Assembly: GCA_021845985.1 (NCBI GenBank)
Contig: JAJZES010000038.1
Span: 1 to 64,000, forward strand
Source of the DNA: Pseudomonadota bacterium
GTDB taxonomy: Bacteria; Pseudomonadota; Alphaproteobacteria; Acetobacterales; Acetobacteraceae
DNA length: 64,000 nucleotides
Direction of reading: 5' to 3'
Shown here: piece by piece, positions 27,648-38,282 of the stretch
Position numbering within the stretch: the stretch's first letter is position 1
Layout: every line of letters starts with the position of its first letter
Made by a program: the position numbers and the translations under genes
Notes under the pieces: generated by a model
Databases searched by the model: none
Told to the model about the DNA's origin: nothing
The model's input: the letters and a program-made list of their open reading frames with translations, nothing else

Positions 27648-29117
27648 ATGACCGGTGCCGTCCTCCTCCGGGCCGAAAACATCGCCCGCCGCTTCGGCTC
27701 CGTCGTCGCCCTGCGCTCGGCCGATCTGGAGGTGCGGGCGGGCGAGGTGCATGCCCTGATGGGCGCCAACGGCGCCGGCAAGAGCACGCTGGTCAAGATG
27801 CTGACCGGCGTGCTGCGCCCCGATGCCGGCCGCATCGTCATTCGCGGCACCGCTCATGTCTTCCGCTCGCCGGCGGCGGCGCGGCGGGCCGGTCTCGTTT
27901 CGGTCTATCAGGATCCGGCGCTGGTGCCGGATCTGACGGTCGGCGACAATATGCGTCTCGCCGGCGTCGCCGCCGCCGAGGTGCGGCGCTGGATGGAGCA
28001 GTTCGGCCTCGGCTTCGTCGCCCCCGGCGCGGTGGTGCGCGAGCTGCCGCTGCCGCTGCTGCGGCTGATCGACCTCGCCCGCGCGCTCGCCGCGGAGCCG
28101 GATATTCTGCTGCTCGATGAGATCACCGCGGCGCTGCCGGCCGATCTGGCGGCGCATGTGTTCGCCGTGGCGCGCCAGTGGCGGGCGCGCGGGCGCGCCG
28201 TCATCTTCATCTCGCATCGTCTGGCCGAGATCGCCGCCATCTGTGACCGCGCCACCGTGCTGCGCGACGGCGTCAGCGTCGGCGTGGTCGATCCGGCCAC
28301 CGGCGGGGAGGAGCGGATCGTCTCGCTAATGCTCGGCACGTCGCCGCAGGCGGCCGAGGCGCGGCGGCCCGACCATCGCGCCGCCGGCCGGCCGGCGCTG
28401 GAGGTGAAACACCTGCGCGCCGGGGAATTGCTGCGCAACGTCTCGTTCAGCCTGCATCCCGGCGAGGTGCTCGGCGTCGCCGCGCTGGAAGGGCAGGGGC
28501 AGGCGGAGCTGTTCGACTGCATCGCCGGACTGCGCCGCCCCGATGGCGGTGTCATCCTGGCCGATGGGCAGGAGGTGCGGTTTCGCCACCCGGCCGACGC
28601 GATCGGAGCCGGCATCGTGCTGGTCCCGGCCGATCGCGTGCAGGCGCTGCTGCCGCAGCGCTCGGTGCGCGAGAACATCGCGCTGCCGCTGGTGCGCCGG
28701 CTGCGCGACTGGGGGGCGCTGCCGATGCGCGCCGAGGGCGCCCGTGTCGCCGCGGCGGTGCGCCGGCTGGACATCGACACCCGCGCCGCCGCCGAGGTGC
28801 GCCGCCTGTCGGGCGGCAACCAGCAGAAAGTGGTGATCGCCCGCTGGCTGGCGCACGGGTTCCGCACGCTGCTCTGCTTCGACCCGACGCGCGGCATCGA
28901 CATCGGCACCAAGCGGCAGATCTATGCGCTGCTGCGCGAGTTGGCGGCGTCCGGGGCGGCGGTGCTGCTGTTCACCTCCGAACTGCCGGAGATCGCGCTC
29001 GCCTGCGACCGCGTCGTGGTGCTGTTCGGCGGGCGCGTGGTCGGCGAGATGCCCGCCGCCGCGGCCGACGAGCCGACCTTGCTGCGCAGCGCGCACGGGC
29101 TGACGGCTGCGGCATGA
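27648..29117 (+). CDS. Sugar ABC transporter ATP-binding protein (two NBDs, one degenerate site)
   Basis: A 489-aa tandem-NBD ATPase for the sugar importer. NBD1 has Walker [15 protein letters not shown] and Walker B ILLLDEITAAL, but its signature is degenerate (ELPLPLLRLIDLARAL in place of LSxxEQQ). NBD2 has a degenerate Walker A (ALEGQGQAEL), a normal signature LSGGNQQKV and a Walker B LLCFDPTRGIDIG that lacks the catalytic Glu. Only one composite ATP site (Walker A/B of NBD1 with signature of NBD2) looks competent. I recall FDPTRG as a feature of this subfamily. An in-frame TGA directly before ATG 27648 fixes the start. Stop overlaps the permease start by 4 bp. Confidence 0.92.
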   Translation: MTGAVLLRAENIARRFGSVVALRSADLEVRAGEVHALMGANGAGKSTLVKMLTGVLRPDAGRIVIRGTAHVFRSPAAARRAGLVSVYQDPALVPDLTVGDNMRLAGVAAAEVRRWMEQFGLGFVAPGAVVRELPLPLLRLIDLARALAAEPDILLLDEITAALPADLAAHVFAVARQWRARGRAVIFISHRLAEIAAICDRATVLRDGVSVGVVDPATGGEERIVSLMLGTSPQAAEARRPDHRAAGRPALEVKHLRAGELLRNVSFSLHPGEVLGVAALEGQGQAELFDCIAGLRRPDGGVILADGQEVRFRHPADAIGAGIVLVPADRVQALLPQRSVRENIALPLVRRLRDWGALPMRAEGARVAAAVRRLDIDTRAAAEVRRLSGGNQQKVVIARWLAHGFRTLLCFDPTRGIDIGTKRQIYALLRELAASGAAVLLFTSELPEIALACDRVVVLFGGRVVGEMPAAAADEPTLLRSAHGLTAAA

Positions 29118-30157
29118 GCGCGGATGACGATGACCTGACTGAGGGCGAGCTGACTGCGGGCGACCTGAGGGGCGGCGGCGGCGGCGGCGGCGGAGTCGGG
29201 CGGGCGCCGGCCTTTTTGCGCCGCAACGCGCCGCTGGTGTTCATGCCGGCGCTGGTCATCGCCTTCCTGGCCCTGACCGGCGCCATCCATCCCGATTTCG
29301 GCGCCTTCGACCTGCAATCGCTGGCGCTCGGCGCCTTGCCGCTGGCGCTGGCGGCGGCGGCGCAGACGGTGGTGGTGCTGTCGGGCGGCGTCGATCTGTC
29401 GGTCGGCCCGCTGATGGCGGTGGCCAATGTGCTGGCCGCGCGCAGCATGCAGCATGTCGATTTTCCGACCTCGCTGCTGCTCGCCGCGCTGATCCTGCTC
29501 GGCGGCGCGCTGGCCGGTGCCATCAACGGCCTCGTGCTGGTCGCCTCGCGGGTGCCGGATGTGGTGGTGACGCTGGCCGCCGGGTTCATCTGGGGCGGCG
29601 TCGCGCTGCTGATCCTGGAGCAGCCGGGCGGCGGCGCGCCGGAGGCGTTCCTCAATCTCGCCACCGGCACGTCGCTGGCGCCCTGGCTGCCGAATGCGGT
29701 CTTGCTGCTGGCCGCGGTCGTCGTCGCGGTGTGGCTGCCGGTGTCGCGCAGCCGGCTCGGGCTGGCGCTCTATGCCATCGGCAGCGACCGCACCGCAGCC
29801 TTGCGCAGCGGCGTCGCGGTCGAGCGGACGCGGTTCCTGGCCTATGTCGTCGGCGGCGTGTTCAGCGCCGTCGGCGGGCTGGCGCTGACCATGACCACCG
29901 GCATCGGCTCGCCGCTCTCCGGCACCTACTACACACTGAGCGGGCTGGCCGCGGTGGTGGTCGGCGGCGTCAGCCTGACCGGCGGGCGCGGCTTCATCGC
30001 CGGGCCGATCCTCGCCGCCTTCGTGCTGACGCTCATTCCGACCGATCTGATCTTCCTTAACATCGACCCGAATTACGGCCAGGTCATTCAGGGCACGCTG
30101 ATCGTGCTGGTGGTGATGGGCGGCGGCCTCGCCACGCTGCTGCGGCAGCGTCCGTGA
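29114..30157 (+). CDS. Sugar ABC transporter permease 1
   Basis: A 347-aa inner-membrane permease of the RbsC family. The N-terminal 35 residues are acidic and contain a run of eight glycines encoded by a GGC repeat; then multiple hydrophobic segments follow. The family hallmark appears as LSGGVDLSVGPLMAV near residue 92, with a later GSDRTAALRSGVAVERT loop. ATG 29114 overlaps the ATPase stop (ATGA), and its own stop overlaps the next permease start (GTGA). Together with permease 2 it would form a heterodimeric channel. Confidence 0.92.
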   Translation: MSADDDDLTEGELTAGDLRGGGGGGGGVGRAPAFLRRNAPLVFMPALVIAFLALTGAIHPDFGAFDLQSLALGALPLALAAAAQTVVVLSGGVDLSVGPLMAVANVLAARSMQHVDFPTSLLLAALILLGGALAGAINGLVLVASRVPDVVVTLAAGFIWGGVALLILEQPGGGAPEAFLNLATGTSLAPWLPNAVLLLAAVVVAVWLPVSRSRLGLALYAIGSDRTAALRSGVAVERTRFLAYVVGGVFSAVGGLALTMTTGIGSPLSGTYYTLSGLAAVVVGGVSLTGGRGFIAGPILAAFVLTLIPTDLIFLNIDPNYGQVIQGTLIVLVVMGGGLATLLRQRP

Positions 30158-31086
30158 GGCGCTGGCTGCGCGAGCGTGCGATCGTCGTCCTGGTGCTGCT
30201 GCTGGTCGCCCTGGTCGGCGGCATCGCCGCGGTGCGGCCGGGCACCGTGACCGCGGACTGGATCGCCAACACGCTGCTGTTCGCCGCGCCGCTCGGGCTG
30301 ATGGCGGGCGGCGAGACGCTGTTGCTGCTGACCGGCGGCATCGACCTCTCGGTCGCCAGCATCGCCACCGGTGCGGCCTATCTGCTCGCCGCCAATGCGG
30401 CACATGGCGAGATGGCGGCGCTGGCGCTGGGTCTCGGCCTCGGCCTGCTGGTCGGGCTGCTCAACGGCATCGGCGTCGCGGTGTTCCAGGTGCAGCCGCT
30501 GGTGATGACGCTCGGCACCGGGCTGATGACCGAGGGCGTGCTGGTGGTCTACAGCCAGAAGATCATCGCCAACCAGCCGCATGTGCCGCAGTTCGTGGTG
30601 GCGCTGGGCAGCGGTCGGGTGTTCGGGGTGGTGCCGATCGACCTGTTCCTGTGGCTGCCGGTGGCGGCGCTGCTGATGCTGGGTCTGTCGCGCTCGGGGT
30701 TCGGCCGGCTGCTCTACGCCGTTGGCGACAACCCGCTTGCCTGCCGCATGGCCGGGGTGCGAGTCTGGCGGGTGCTGGTTGGCGCCTATGCCGGGTGCGG
30801 CCTGCTCGCCGCGGTCGCCGGCATCGTCCTGGTCGGCACCACCAATGCCGCCGATCTCAGCCTCGCCAACGTCTATCTGCTGCCCGCCATCGCCGCCGCG
30901 ATCATCGGCGGCACCTCGATCTTCGGCGGCCGCGGCGGCTATGCCGGCACCATCGTCGGCGCGCTGATCCTGACCGTGCTGGACAGTCTGCTCACCCTCC
31001 TGGACGCGCCCGAGCCGGTCAAACAGATCCTCTACGGCGCGATCATCCTGCTGCTCGCCGCCGCCTATACGCGGCTGACCGACTGA
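30154..31086 (+). CDS. Sugar ABC transporter permease 2
   Basis: A 310-aa inner-membrane permease of the same family as its neighbour, starting at GTG 30154 in a GTGA overlap. Landmarks are [20 protein letters not shown] (about 60-79), YAVGDNPLACRMAGVRVWR in the cytoplasmic loop and GGTSIFGGRGGYAGT near the C-terminus. It closes the transporter operon (binding protein, ATPase, two permeases). A 7-bp stem hairpin spans its stop codon, and gcvP converges on it with a 44-bp gap. Confidence 0.92.
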   Translation: MRRWLRERAIVVLVLLLVALVGGIAAVRPGTVTADWIANTLLFAAPLGLMAGGETLLLLTGGIDLSVASIATGAAYLLAANAAHGEMAALALGLGLGLLVGLLNGIGVAVFQVQPLVMTLGTGLMTEGVLVVYSQKIIANQPHVPQFVVALGSGRVFGVVPIDLFLWLPVAALLMLGLSRSGFGRLLYAVGDNPLACRMAGVRVWRVLVGAYAGCGLLAAVAGIVLVGTTNAADLSLANVYLLPAIAAAIIGGTSIFGGRGGYAGTIVGALILTVLDSLLTLLDAPEPVKQILYGAIILLLAAAYTRLTD

Positions 31087-31100
31087 CCCGCGCCAGTCGG
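31079..31100 (+). terminator. Candidate terminator hairpin after the sugar permease gene
   Basis: CCGACTG - ACCCGCGC - CAGTCGG is a 7-bp stem overlapping the stop codon; a second GC palindrome (GCCGCCGGCGGC, 31115-31126) follows. Neither has a T-run. Position between convergent genes supports a termination or RNA-end role, but weakly. Confidence 0.35.
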
Positions 31101-31130
31101 GCGGGCCGCCGATCGCCGCCGGCGGCGGCG

Positions 31131-33961
<2,831 letters not shown>

Positions 33962-33962
<1 letters not shown>

Positions 33963-34339
33963 CACGCCGCCCCCACCAGTGCGGCATAGGCATCGCGGTC
34001 GAGCAGGCCGCCGAGCGCAGCCGCGTCGTCGGGGACGATGCTGAACAGCCAGCCGGCCCCCTCGGCGTCGCGGTTGACCAGCGCCGGATCGTCGGCGAGT
34101 GCCGCGTTGATCGCGGCGATGCGCCCGGCGACCGGGGCGAACACGTCCGAGGCGGCCTTGACGCTCTCGACCGTGGCAATGGCTTCGCCGGCGGCGACGA
34201 CGCGGCCGGGGGCGGGCAGTTCGACGAACACGATGTCGCCGAGCAGCCCCTGGGCATGCGTGGTGATGCCGACGGTGGCCGCCCCCGCCTCGGCGGGGCG
34301 CAGCCATTCGTGGTCGGGGGTAAAGCGGGTCTCCGGCAT
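33962..34339 (-). CDS. gcvH: Glycine cleavage system H protein
   Basis: Lipoyl carrier that shuttles the aminomethyl intermediate between P, T and L proteins. The 125-aa chain has the usual start ([12 protein letters not shown]), the [19 protein letters not shown] core and the lipoylated Lys61 in VESVKAASD, then GAGWLFSI near the C-terminus. A GGAGG box sits 6-7 bases before ATG 34339. It lies 13 bp after gcvT and overlaps gcvP by one base. Confidence 0.97.
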
Positions 34340-34352
34340 GGCGTGCCTCCGG

Positions 34353-35483
34353 TCAGGAACGGGTGCGGGGGGGAAGGAAGGGCAGCGGGACGACGCGCGC
34401 CGGTACCTGCGCGCCGCGCAGCAGGGCGAACACCTCGCTGCCGTCGCTGGTCAGGTCGCGGCGCAGATAGGCCATGGCGATCGGCGCATCGAGCACCGGG
34501 GAGAAATTGCCCGAGGTGACGCTGCCCGCCGCGGTGCCGTCGGCGGCGACGAGGCTGGCGCCCGCCCGCGCCGGCGCGCGTCCGGCCAGGCGCAGCCCGA
34601 CGCGGTGGCGCGGCGGGCCATTGTCGAGCTGATCGCGGATCGCTGCGGCGCCGGGGAAGTCCCAGGCGATGCGCCGCTGCTTGCCGATGGTCCAGGTCAA
34701 TCCGGCCTCGACCGGCGTGGTCAACTCGTCGAGGTCATGGCCATAAAGCGGCAGCCCGGCCTCAAGCCGCAGCAGGTCGCGTGCGGCGAGGCCGGCCGGG
34801 CTGACCTCCGGCTGATCGAGCAGCAGCGTGGCGATGCGTTCGGCCGCCTCGCGCGGCAGCGACAGTTCAAACCCGTCCTCGCCGGTATAGCCCGAGCGGG
34901 CGATCAGCATCGGCGTGCCGGCCAGCGTGATGTCGGCGGCGTCCATGAAGCGCAGCGCCGCGACCTCCGGCGCCAGCCGGGTCAGCGCCGCCGCCGCGCG
35001 CGGCCCCTGCAGGGCGAGCAGGGCGCGTTCCGGGTGATGGGTGAGGGTGACGCTCTCCGGCAGATGGGTCCGCAGATGCAGCAGGTCGTCATCGGTGCGG
35101 CCGGCATTGACGACGAGGTGCAGCCGGTCGGCGCCGCGCCGTGTCACGATCAGATCATCGAGGATGCCGCCGGCCTCGTTGGTGAACAGCGTATAGCGCT
35201 GGCGGCCGGGGCGCAGGCCGGCGATGTCACCGACGACCAGACGCTGCAGCGCCAGCGCCGCATCCGGGCCGGCCAGCGTCACCTGTCCCATGTGCGACAC
35301 GTCGAACAGGGCGGCATCGGCGCGGCAGTGCCGGTGCTCGGCCAGCGTGCCGTCGGGGTACTGGATCGGCAGGATCCAGCCGGCAAAGGGCGCCATGCGG
35401 GCGCCCAGCCGCTGATGCAGCGCCGCCAGCGGCGAGGCCTGCGGCGGCGGCGGTGGGTCGTTTGGGGCAATTTCGATCGGCAT
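34353..35483 (-). CDS. gcvT: Aminomethyltransferase, glycine cleavage T-protein
   Basis: Transfers the methylene group from GcvH-bound aminomethyl to tetrahydrofolate and releases ammonia. The 376-aa protein has MAPFAGWILPIQYPDGTLAEH, ALFDVSHMGQVTLAG, LFTNEAGGILDDLIV (folate site with catalytic Asp region), RSGYTGEDGFELSLP and LRLEAGLPLYGHDL, all standard. A Pro-rich N-terminal tail (residues 9-14) is unremarkable. First gene of the operon, 55 bp after the end of the glycine riboswitch; GGAG lies about 9 bases before ATG 35483. Confidence 0.97.
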   Translation of the reverse strand: MPIEIAPNDPPPPPQASPLAALHQRLGARMAPFAGWILPIQYPDGTLAEHRHCRADAALFDVSHMGQVTLAGPDAALALQRLVVGDIAGLRPGRQRYTLFTNEAGGILDDLIVTRRGADRLHLVVNAGRTDDDLLHLRTHLPESVTLTHHPERALLALQGPRAAAALTRLAPEVAALRFMDAADITLAGTPMLIARSGYTGEDGFELSLPREAAERIATLLLDQPEVSPAGLAARDLLRLEAGLPLYGHDLDELTTPVEAGLTWTIGKQRRIAWDFPGAAAIRDQLDNGPPRHRVGLRLAGRAPARAGASLVAADGTAAGSVTSGNFSPVLDAPIAMAYLRRDLTSDGSEVFALLRGAQVPARVVPLPFLPPRTRS

Positions 35484-35537
35484 TCTGTCGGCTCCGCGTT
35501 GAAGGGTCCCGCTGCGCTTAACGCGCGAACGGGTCCG

Positions 35538-35735
35538 TGCCCCCCTCTGTCGCGGAACCTGAGAGATTCGGGTATGCGGTTCGGCCGCGCGCCCTTACTC
35601 CGTCGGTGCGGGGCGTGCCTGCGGCACGCACCGGCTTTCCAGAGGTTCGCACACCGGGGCGGTCCTTTGGCCTGAGCGTTTCCGGGGGCCGGTTGCGCCT
35701 TCGGCGGCAGGGATCAGCCTGCACTCTCCCGCTTC
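35538..35735 (-). ncRNA. Tandem glycine riboswitch upstream of gcvT
   Basis: Read on the minus strand, aptamer 1 (about 35732-35640) has GCGGGAGAG, GCCGCCGAAGGCGCAACC, the core CTCAGGCCAAAGGACCG and the closing CTCTGGAAAG. Aptamer 2 (about 35603-35538) has CGGAGTAAG, GCCGAACCGCATACC, GAATCTCTCAGG and GACAGAGGGG. Order, spacing and location directly before gcvTHP fit the glycine riboswitch class, which in most species turns the operon on when glycine is bound. The GCCGAAGGnGCAA core of aptamer 2 is degenerate. There is no clear terminator before gcvT, so control may be at translation. Confidence 0.9.
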
Positions 35736-35835
35736 GGTGGGATGCGAACGGACGTGATGATGGCGCATCGGCGCCGGCCACGCAACCGGTGCGGGATCAC
35801 GGGCGCGGGATTACCGGCGCCGCCGGGGAGTAGCG

Positions 35836-35865
35836 TTGCCGGCCAACCCTGGCGTAGGCTCTACT
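35836..35865 (+). promoter_or_regulatory. Possible promoter of the ring-hydroxylating oxygenase operon
   Basis: TTGCCG (35836-35841) and TCTACT (35860-35865) are separated by 18 bases and lie 27 bp before ATG 35893. Match to consensus is moderate. The rest of the 35736-35892 stretch is GC-rich with no gene or clear operator. Confidence 0.3.
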
Positions 35866-35892
35866 CTGCCGAACCTTCGCCGGAGGCGCCGC

Positions 35893-37212
35893 ATGGACGC
35901 ACAGCAGTCACCCGACCTTGCCACCCCGGACATCGCCCGGCTGGTCCAGCCCGACCGGGTGCATAAATCGGTCTATGCCGATCCCGCCATCTTCGACCTG
36001 GAGATGGAGCGCATTTTCGGCCGCGCCTGGGTCTATGTCGGCCATGACAGCCAGGTGCCGAATGTCGGTGACTATCATCAGGCGCTGATCGGCCGCGAAG
36101 CGGTGTTCATGGTGCGTGGCCCCGACGGCGCGGTGCATGTGCTGTTCAACCGCTGCCCGCACAAAGGCGCCCGACTGGTCGCCTTCCCCGCCGGCAATGT
36201 CGGCAAGTTCATCCGCTGCCCGTTTCACGGTTGGAGCTTCCGCTGCGACGGCGGGCTGCATGCGGTGCCGATCCGCGACGGCTATCAGGGCACGCGCTTC
36301 GACATCAACGATGCCGATTTCTCCGTCCGCCGCCTGCCGCGTCAGGCCGTCTATCGCGGCTTCGTGTTCGCCAGCCTCGCCGCCGACGGACCGGACCTGG
36401 AAAGCTTCCTCGGCGGCATCCGCAGTTCGATCGACAATTTCTGCGACCGCGCACCGGCCGGCGAGGTTGCCGTCGAGGGCGGCGTGTTCCGCGTCTGGCA
36501 GCAGTCCAACTGGAAAATCTTCTTCGAGAATCTCAACGACACCTCGCACCCGATGGTGACGCACGAATCCGCCGTCAACGCCGCCCGCGCCGAATACCGC
36601 AGCCTGCCGCCCGGCACCAAGATGCCGTTCCAGTTGCATATCATCGAGGGCAACGGTGAACCCTACGAGTTCTGGGACAAGCTCGAGATGGTCGCGTTCG
36701 ACAACGGCCACAGCTACATGGGCGCCATCTTCACCCCGCCGACCGATCCGGTGTCGCTGGCCTACATCGCCACGCTGGAGGCGGCGCACGGTGCGGCGCG
36801 GGCGCGCGAGATCCTGCAGGTGCAGCGCCACAACTCGATCATCTATCCGAGCTGCTCGCCGCACACCTCGTTTCAGCAGCTTCGCGTCATCCGCCCGATC
36901 GCGGTCGATCGCACGCTGGTTGAAATCTACACTTTCCGGCTCAAAGGCGCACCGGACTCGCTGTTTCAGCGCTCGGTGGTCTATGCCAACGTGGTCAACT
37001 CGCCGTCCTCAGTGGTGATGCCCGACGACATCGAGGTCTATGCCCGCTGTCAGGAGGGCCTGAAAACCCAGGGCGGCGACTGGGTCAGTCAGCATCGCGA
37101 TGCCGGCCGCGACCGGCCGATCGCGGGTGGTTTCGTCGGCAACGGGCTGAGCGAGCTGCCGATGCGCAATCAGTTCCGCGCCTGGGCGCAGTACATGACC
37201 CAGGATGCCTGA
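35893..37212 (+). CDS. Rieske ring-hydroxylating oxygenase, alpha subunit
   Basis: Catalytic large subunit that inserts oxygen into an aromatic or related ring. The 439-aa protein has the Rieske [2Fe-2S] ligands C88-x-H90 (NRCPHKGARL) and C109-x2-H112 (RCPFHGWSF), and the mononuclear iron motif ENLNDTSHPMVTHE with D216, H219 and H224. Length is typical of dioxygenase alpha subunits. GGAGG precedes ATG 35893; the track start at 35836 is not needed. The beta subunit gene follows after 3 bp. No ferredoxin or reductase gene is nearby, so electrons must come from proteins encoded elsewhere. Confidence 0.93.
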   Translation: MDAQQSPDLATPDIARLVQPDRVHKSVYADPAIFDLEMERIFGRAWVYVGHDSQVPNVGDYHQALIGREAVFMVRGPDGAVHVLFNRCPHKGARLVAFPAGNVGKFIRCPFHGWSFRCDGGLHAVPIRDGYQGTRFDINDADFSVRRLPRQAVYRGFVFASLAADGPDLESFLGGIRSSIDNFCDRAPAGEVAVEGGVFRVWQQSNWKIFFENLNDTSHPMVTHESAVNAARAEYRSLPPGTKMPFQLHIIEGNGEPYEFWDKLEMVAFDNGHSYMGAIFTPPTDPVSLAYIATLEAAHGAARAREILQVQRHNSIIYPSCSPHTSFQQLRVIRPIAVDRTLVEIYTFRLKGAPDSLFQRSVVYANVVNSPSSVVMPDDIEVYARCQEGLKTQGGDWVSQHRDAGRDRPIAGGFVGNGLSELPMRNQFRAWAQYMTQDA

Positions 37213-37215
37213 GCG

Positions 37216-37692
37216 ATGGATACAGCACGGCTGCACACGGTCTCGGCGTTCCTGTTCCACGAGGCGCGGCTGCTCGATCAGCGCCGCTGGCACGACTGGC
37301 TCGACCTGTTCGCCGAGGGCGGCATGTACTGGGCGCCGCTGACGCATGATCAGACCGACCCGATCAACCACGTCTCGCTCTATTACGAGGATGCGCTGCT
37401 GCGCGAAGTCCGCGCCCGGCGGCTGGAGGAAAAGCGCGCCTGGTCGCAGCAGCCGGTGACGCAGGCGGCGCGCATCATCGGCAATATTCATCTTCTGGCC
37501 GACACCGAGGGCGACATCGTCGCCGTCTCGACCTTTCATCTGCTGGAGTGGCGGCGCAGCGGCAACCGCATGCTCGGCGGCCACTACACCCACCGGCTGC
37601 GGCCGGCGGCGGGCGGCCTGCGCATCGTGCTCAAGCGCATCGACCTGATCGACTGCGAGGCGGCGCAGGAGACGCTGGAGACCTTCCTGTGA
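37216..37692 (+). CDS. Ring-hydroxylating oxygenase, beta subunit
   Basis: Small subunit (158 aa) of the oxygenase, with the NTF2/SnoaL-like fold; structural, sometimes shaping substrate range. Family landmarks are VSAFLFHEARLLDQRRWHDWLDLF, YWAPLTHDQTDPINHVSLYYED, and TRxR-like VTQAARIIGNI, ending with KRIDLIDCEAAQETLETFL. It begins 3 bp after the alpha-subunit stop and its stop overlaps the next GTG start (GTGA), so all are translated together. Confidence 0.93.
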   Translation: MDTARLHTVSAFLFHEARLLDQRRWHDWLDLFAEGGMYWAPLTHDQTDPINHVSLYYEDALLREVRARRLEEKRAWSQQPVTQAARIIGNIHLLADTEGDIVAVSTFHLLEWRRSGNRMLGGHYTHRLRPAAGGLRIVLKRIDLIDCEAAQETLETFL

Positions 37693-38282
37693 CCACCGCG
37701 CGCACGGTGCTGGTGGCGCTGCATTACCAGAACGACGTGGTGCATGAGCAGGGCCGCATCCGGCTCGGTCTGGCCGAGGGCGACGCGCAGCGCGCCGGGC
37801 TGCTCGACGCCGCCGAGCGGCTGCTCGCCGGGGCGCGCGCCGCGCATGTCCCGGTGGTGCATGTCGCGGTCGGCTTCCGCCCCGACCATGCCGACGTGAT
37901 CCGCAACGGCCCGATCTGGGACAATGTGGTGCGTCTCGGCGCCGTGGTCGAAGGGTCCTGGGGGGCAGCGTTCCACGACCGGCTGGCGCCGCGCGGCGCG
38001 GAAATCATCGTCCGCCACCGGCGCATCAACGCCTTCTTCGGCGCCCCGCTGGAGGAGGCGTTGCGGCTGCACGACGCGCGGCATCTGGTGCTGGCCGGCG
38101 TCGCCACCCATTCGGTGGTCGAACACACGGCGCGCCACGCCGCCGACATGGGTTTCTTCGTCAGCGTCGCCGCCGATGCCTGCGCCGCCGGCCGCGCCGA
38201 TCTGCATCGCGCGGCGCTCGACAACATCGCCCTGATCGGCCGCGTCGCCTCGGTCGATGAGGTGCTCGCCGGATGGACCTGA
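37689..38282 (+). CDS. Isochorismatase-family protein with altered catalytic triad
   Basis: A 197-aa cysteine-hydrolase (isochorismatase) fold protein starting at GTG 37689 in a GTGA overlap with the beta-subunit gene. The fold landmarks are clear: LVALHYQNDVVHEQGRI, VVHVAVGFRPDH, RINAFFGAPLEEALR, and LVLAGVATHSVVEHTARHAADMGF. However the usual catalytic Asp (in DxQND) is His12, the Lys before the xAFxG motif aligns with His110, and the nucleophile Cys of GVATxxCVxxTAR aligns with Val143. The protein may be non-catalytic or have a new mechanism. Its place between oxygenase and SDR suggests a role in the same pathway. Confidence 0.88.
   Translation: MTTARTVLVALHYQNDVVHEQGRIRLGLAEGDAQRAGLLDAAERLLAGARAAHVPVVHVAVGFRPDHADVIRNGPIWDNVVRLGAVVEGSWGAAFHDRLAPRGAEIIVRHRRINAFFGAPLEEALRLHDARHLVLAGVATHSVVEHTARHAADMGFFVSVAADACAAGRADLHRAALDNIALIGRVASVDEVLAGWT

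Noticed and set aside
29171-29192. GGC repeat in the permease N-terminus as a phase-variable tract
   Set aside because: Trinucleotide unit cannot shift the frame, and a short polyglycine tail is unlikely to matter.
34308-34339. gcvP extending into gcvH as a 1058-aa protein (track start 34307)
   Set aside because: The extra 115 residues are an out-of-frame reading of gcvH; the family start is ATG 33962.
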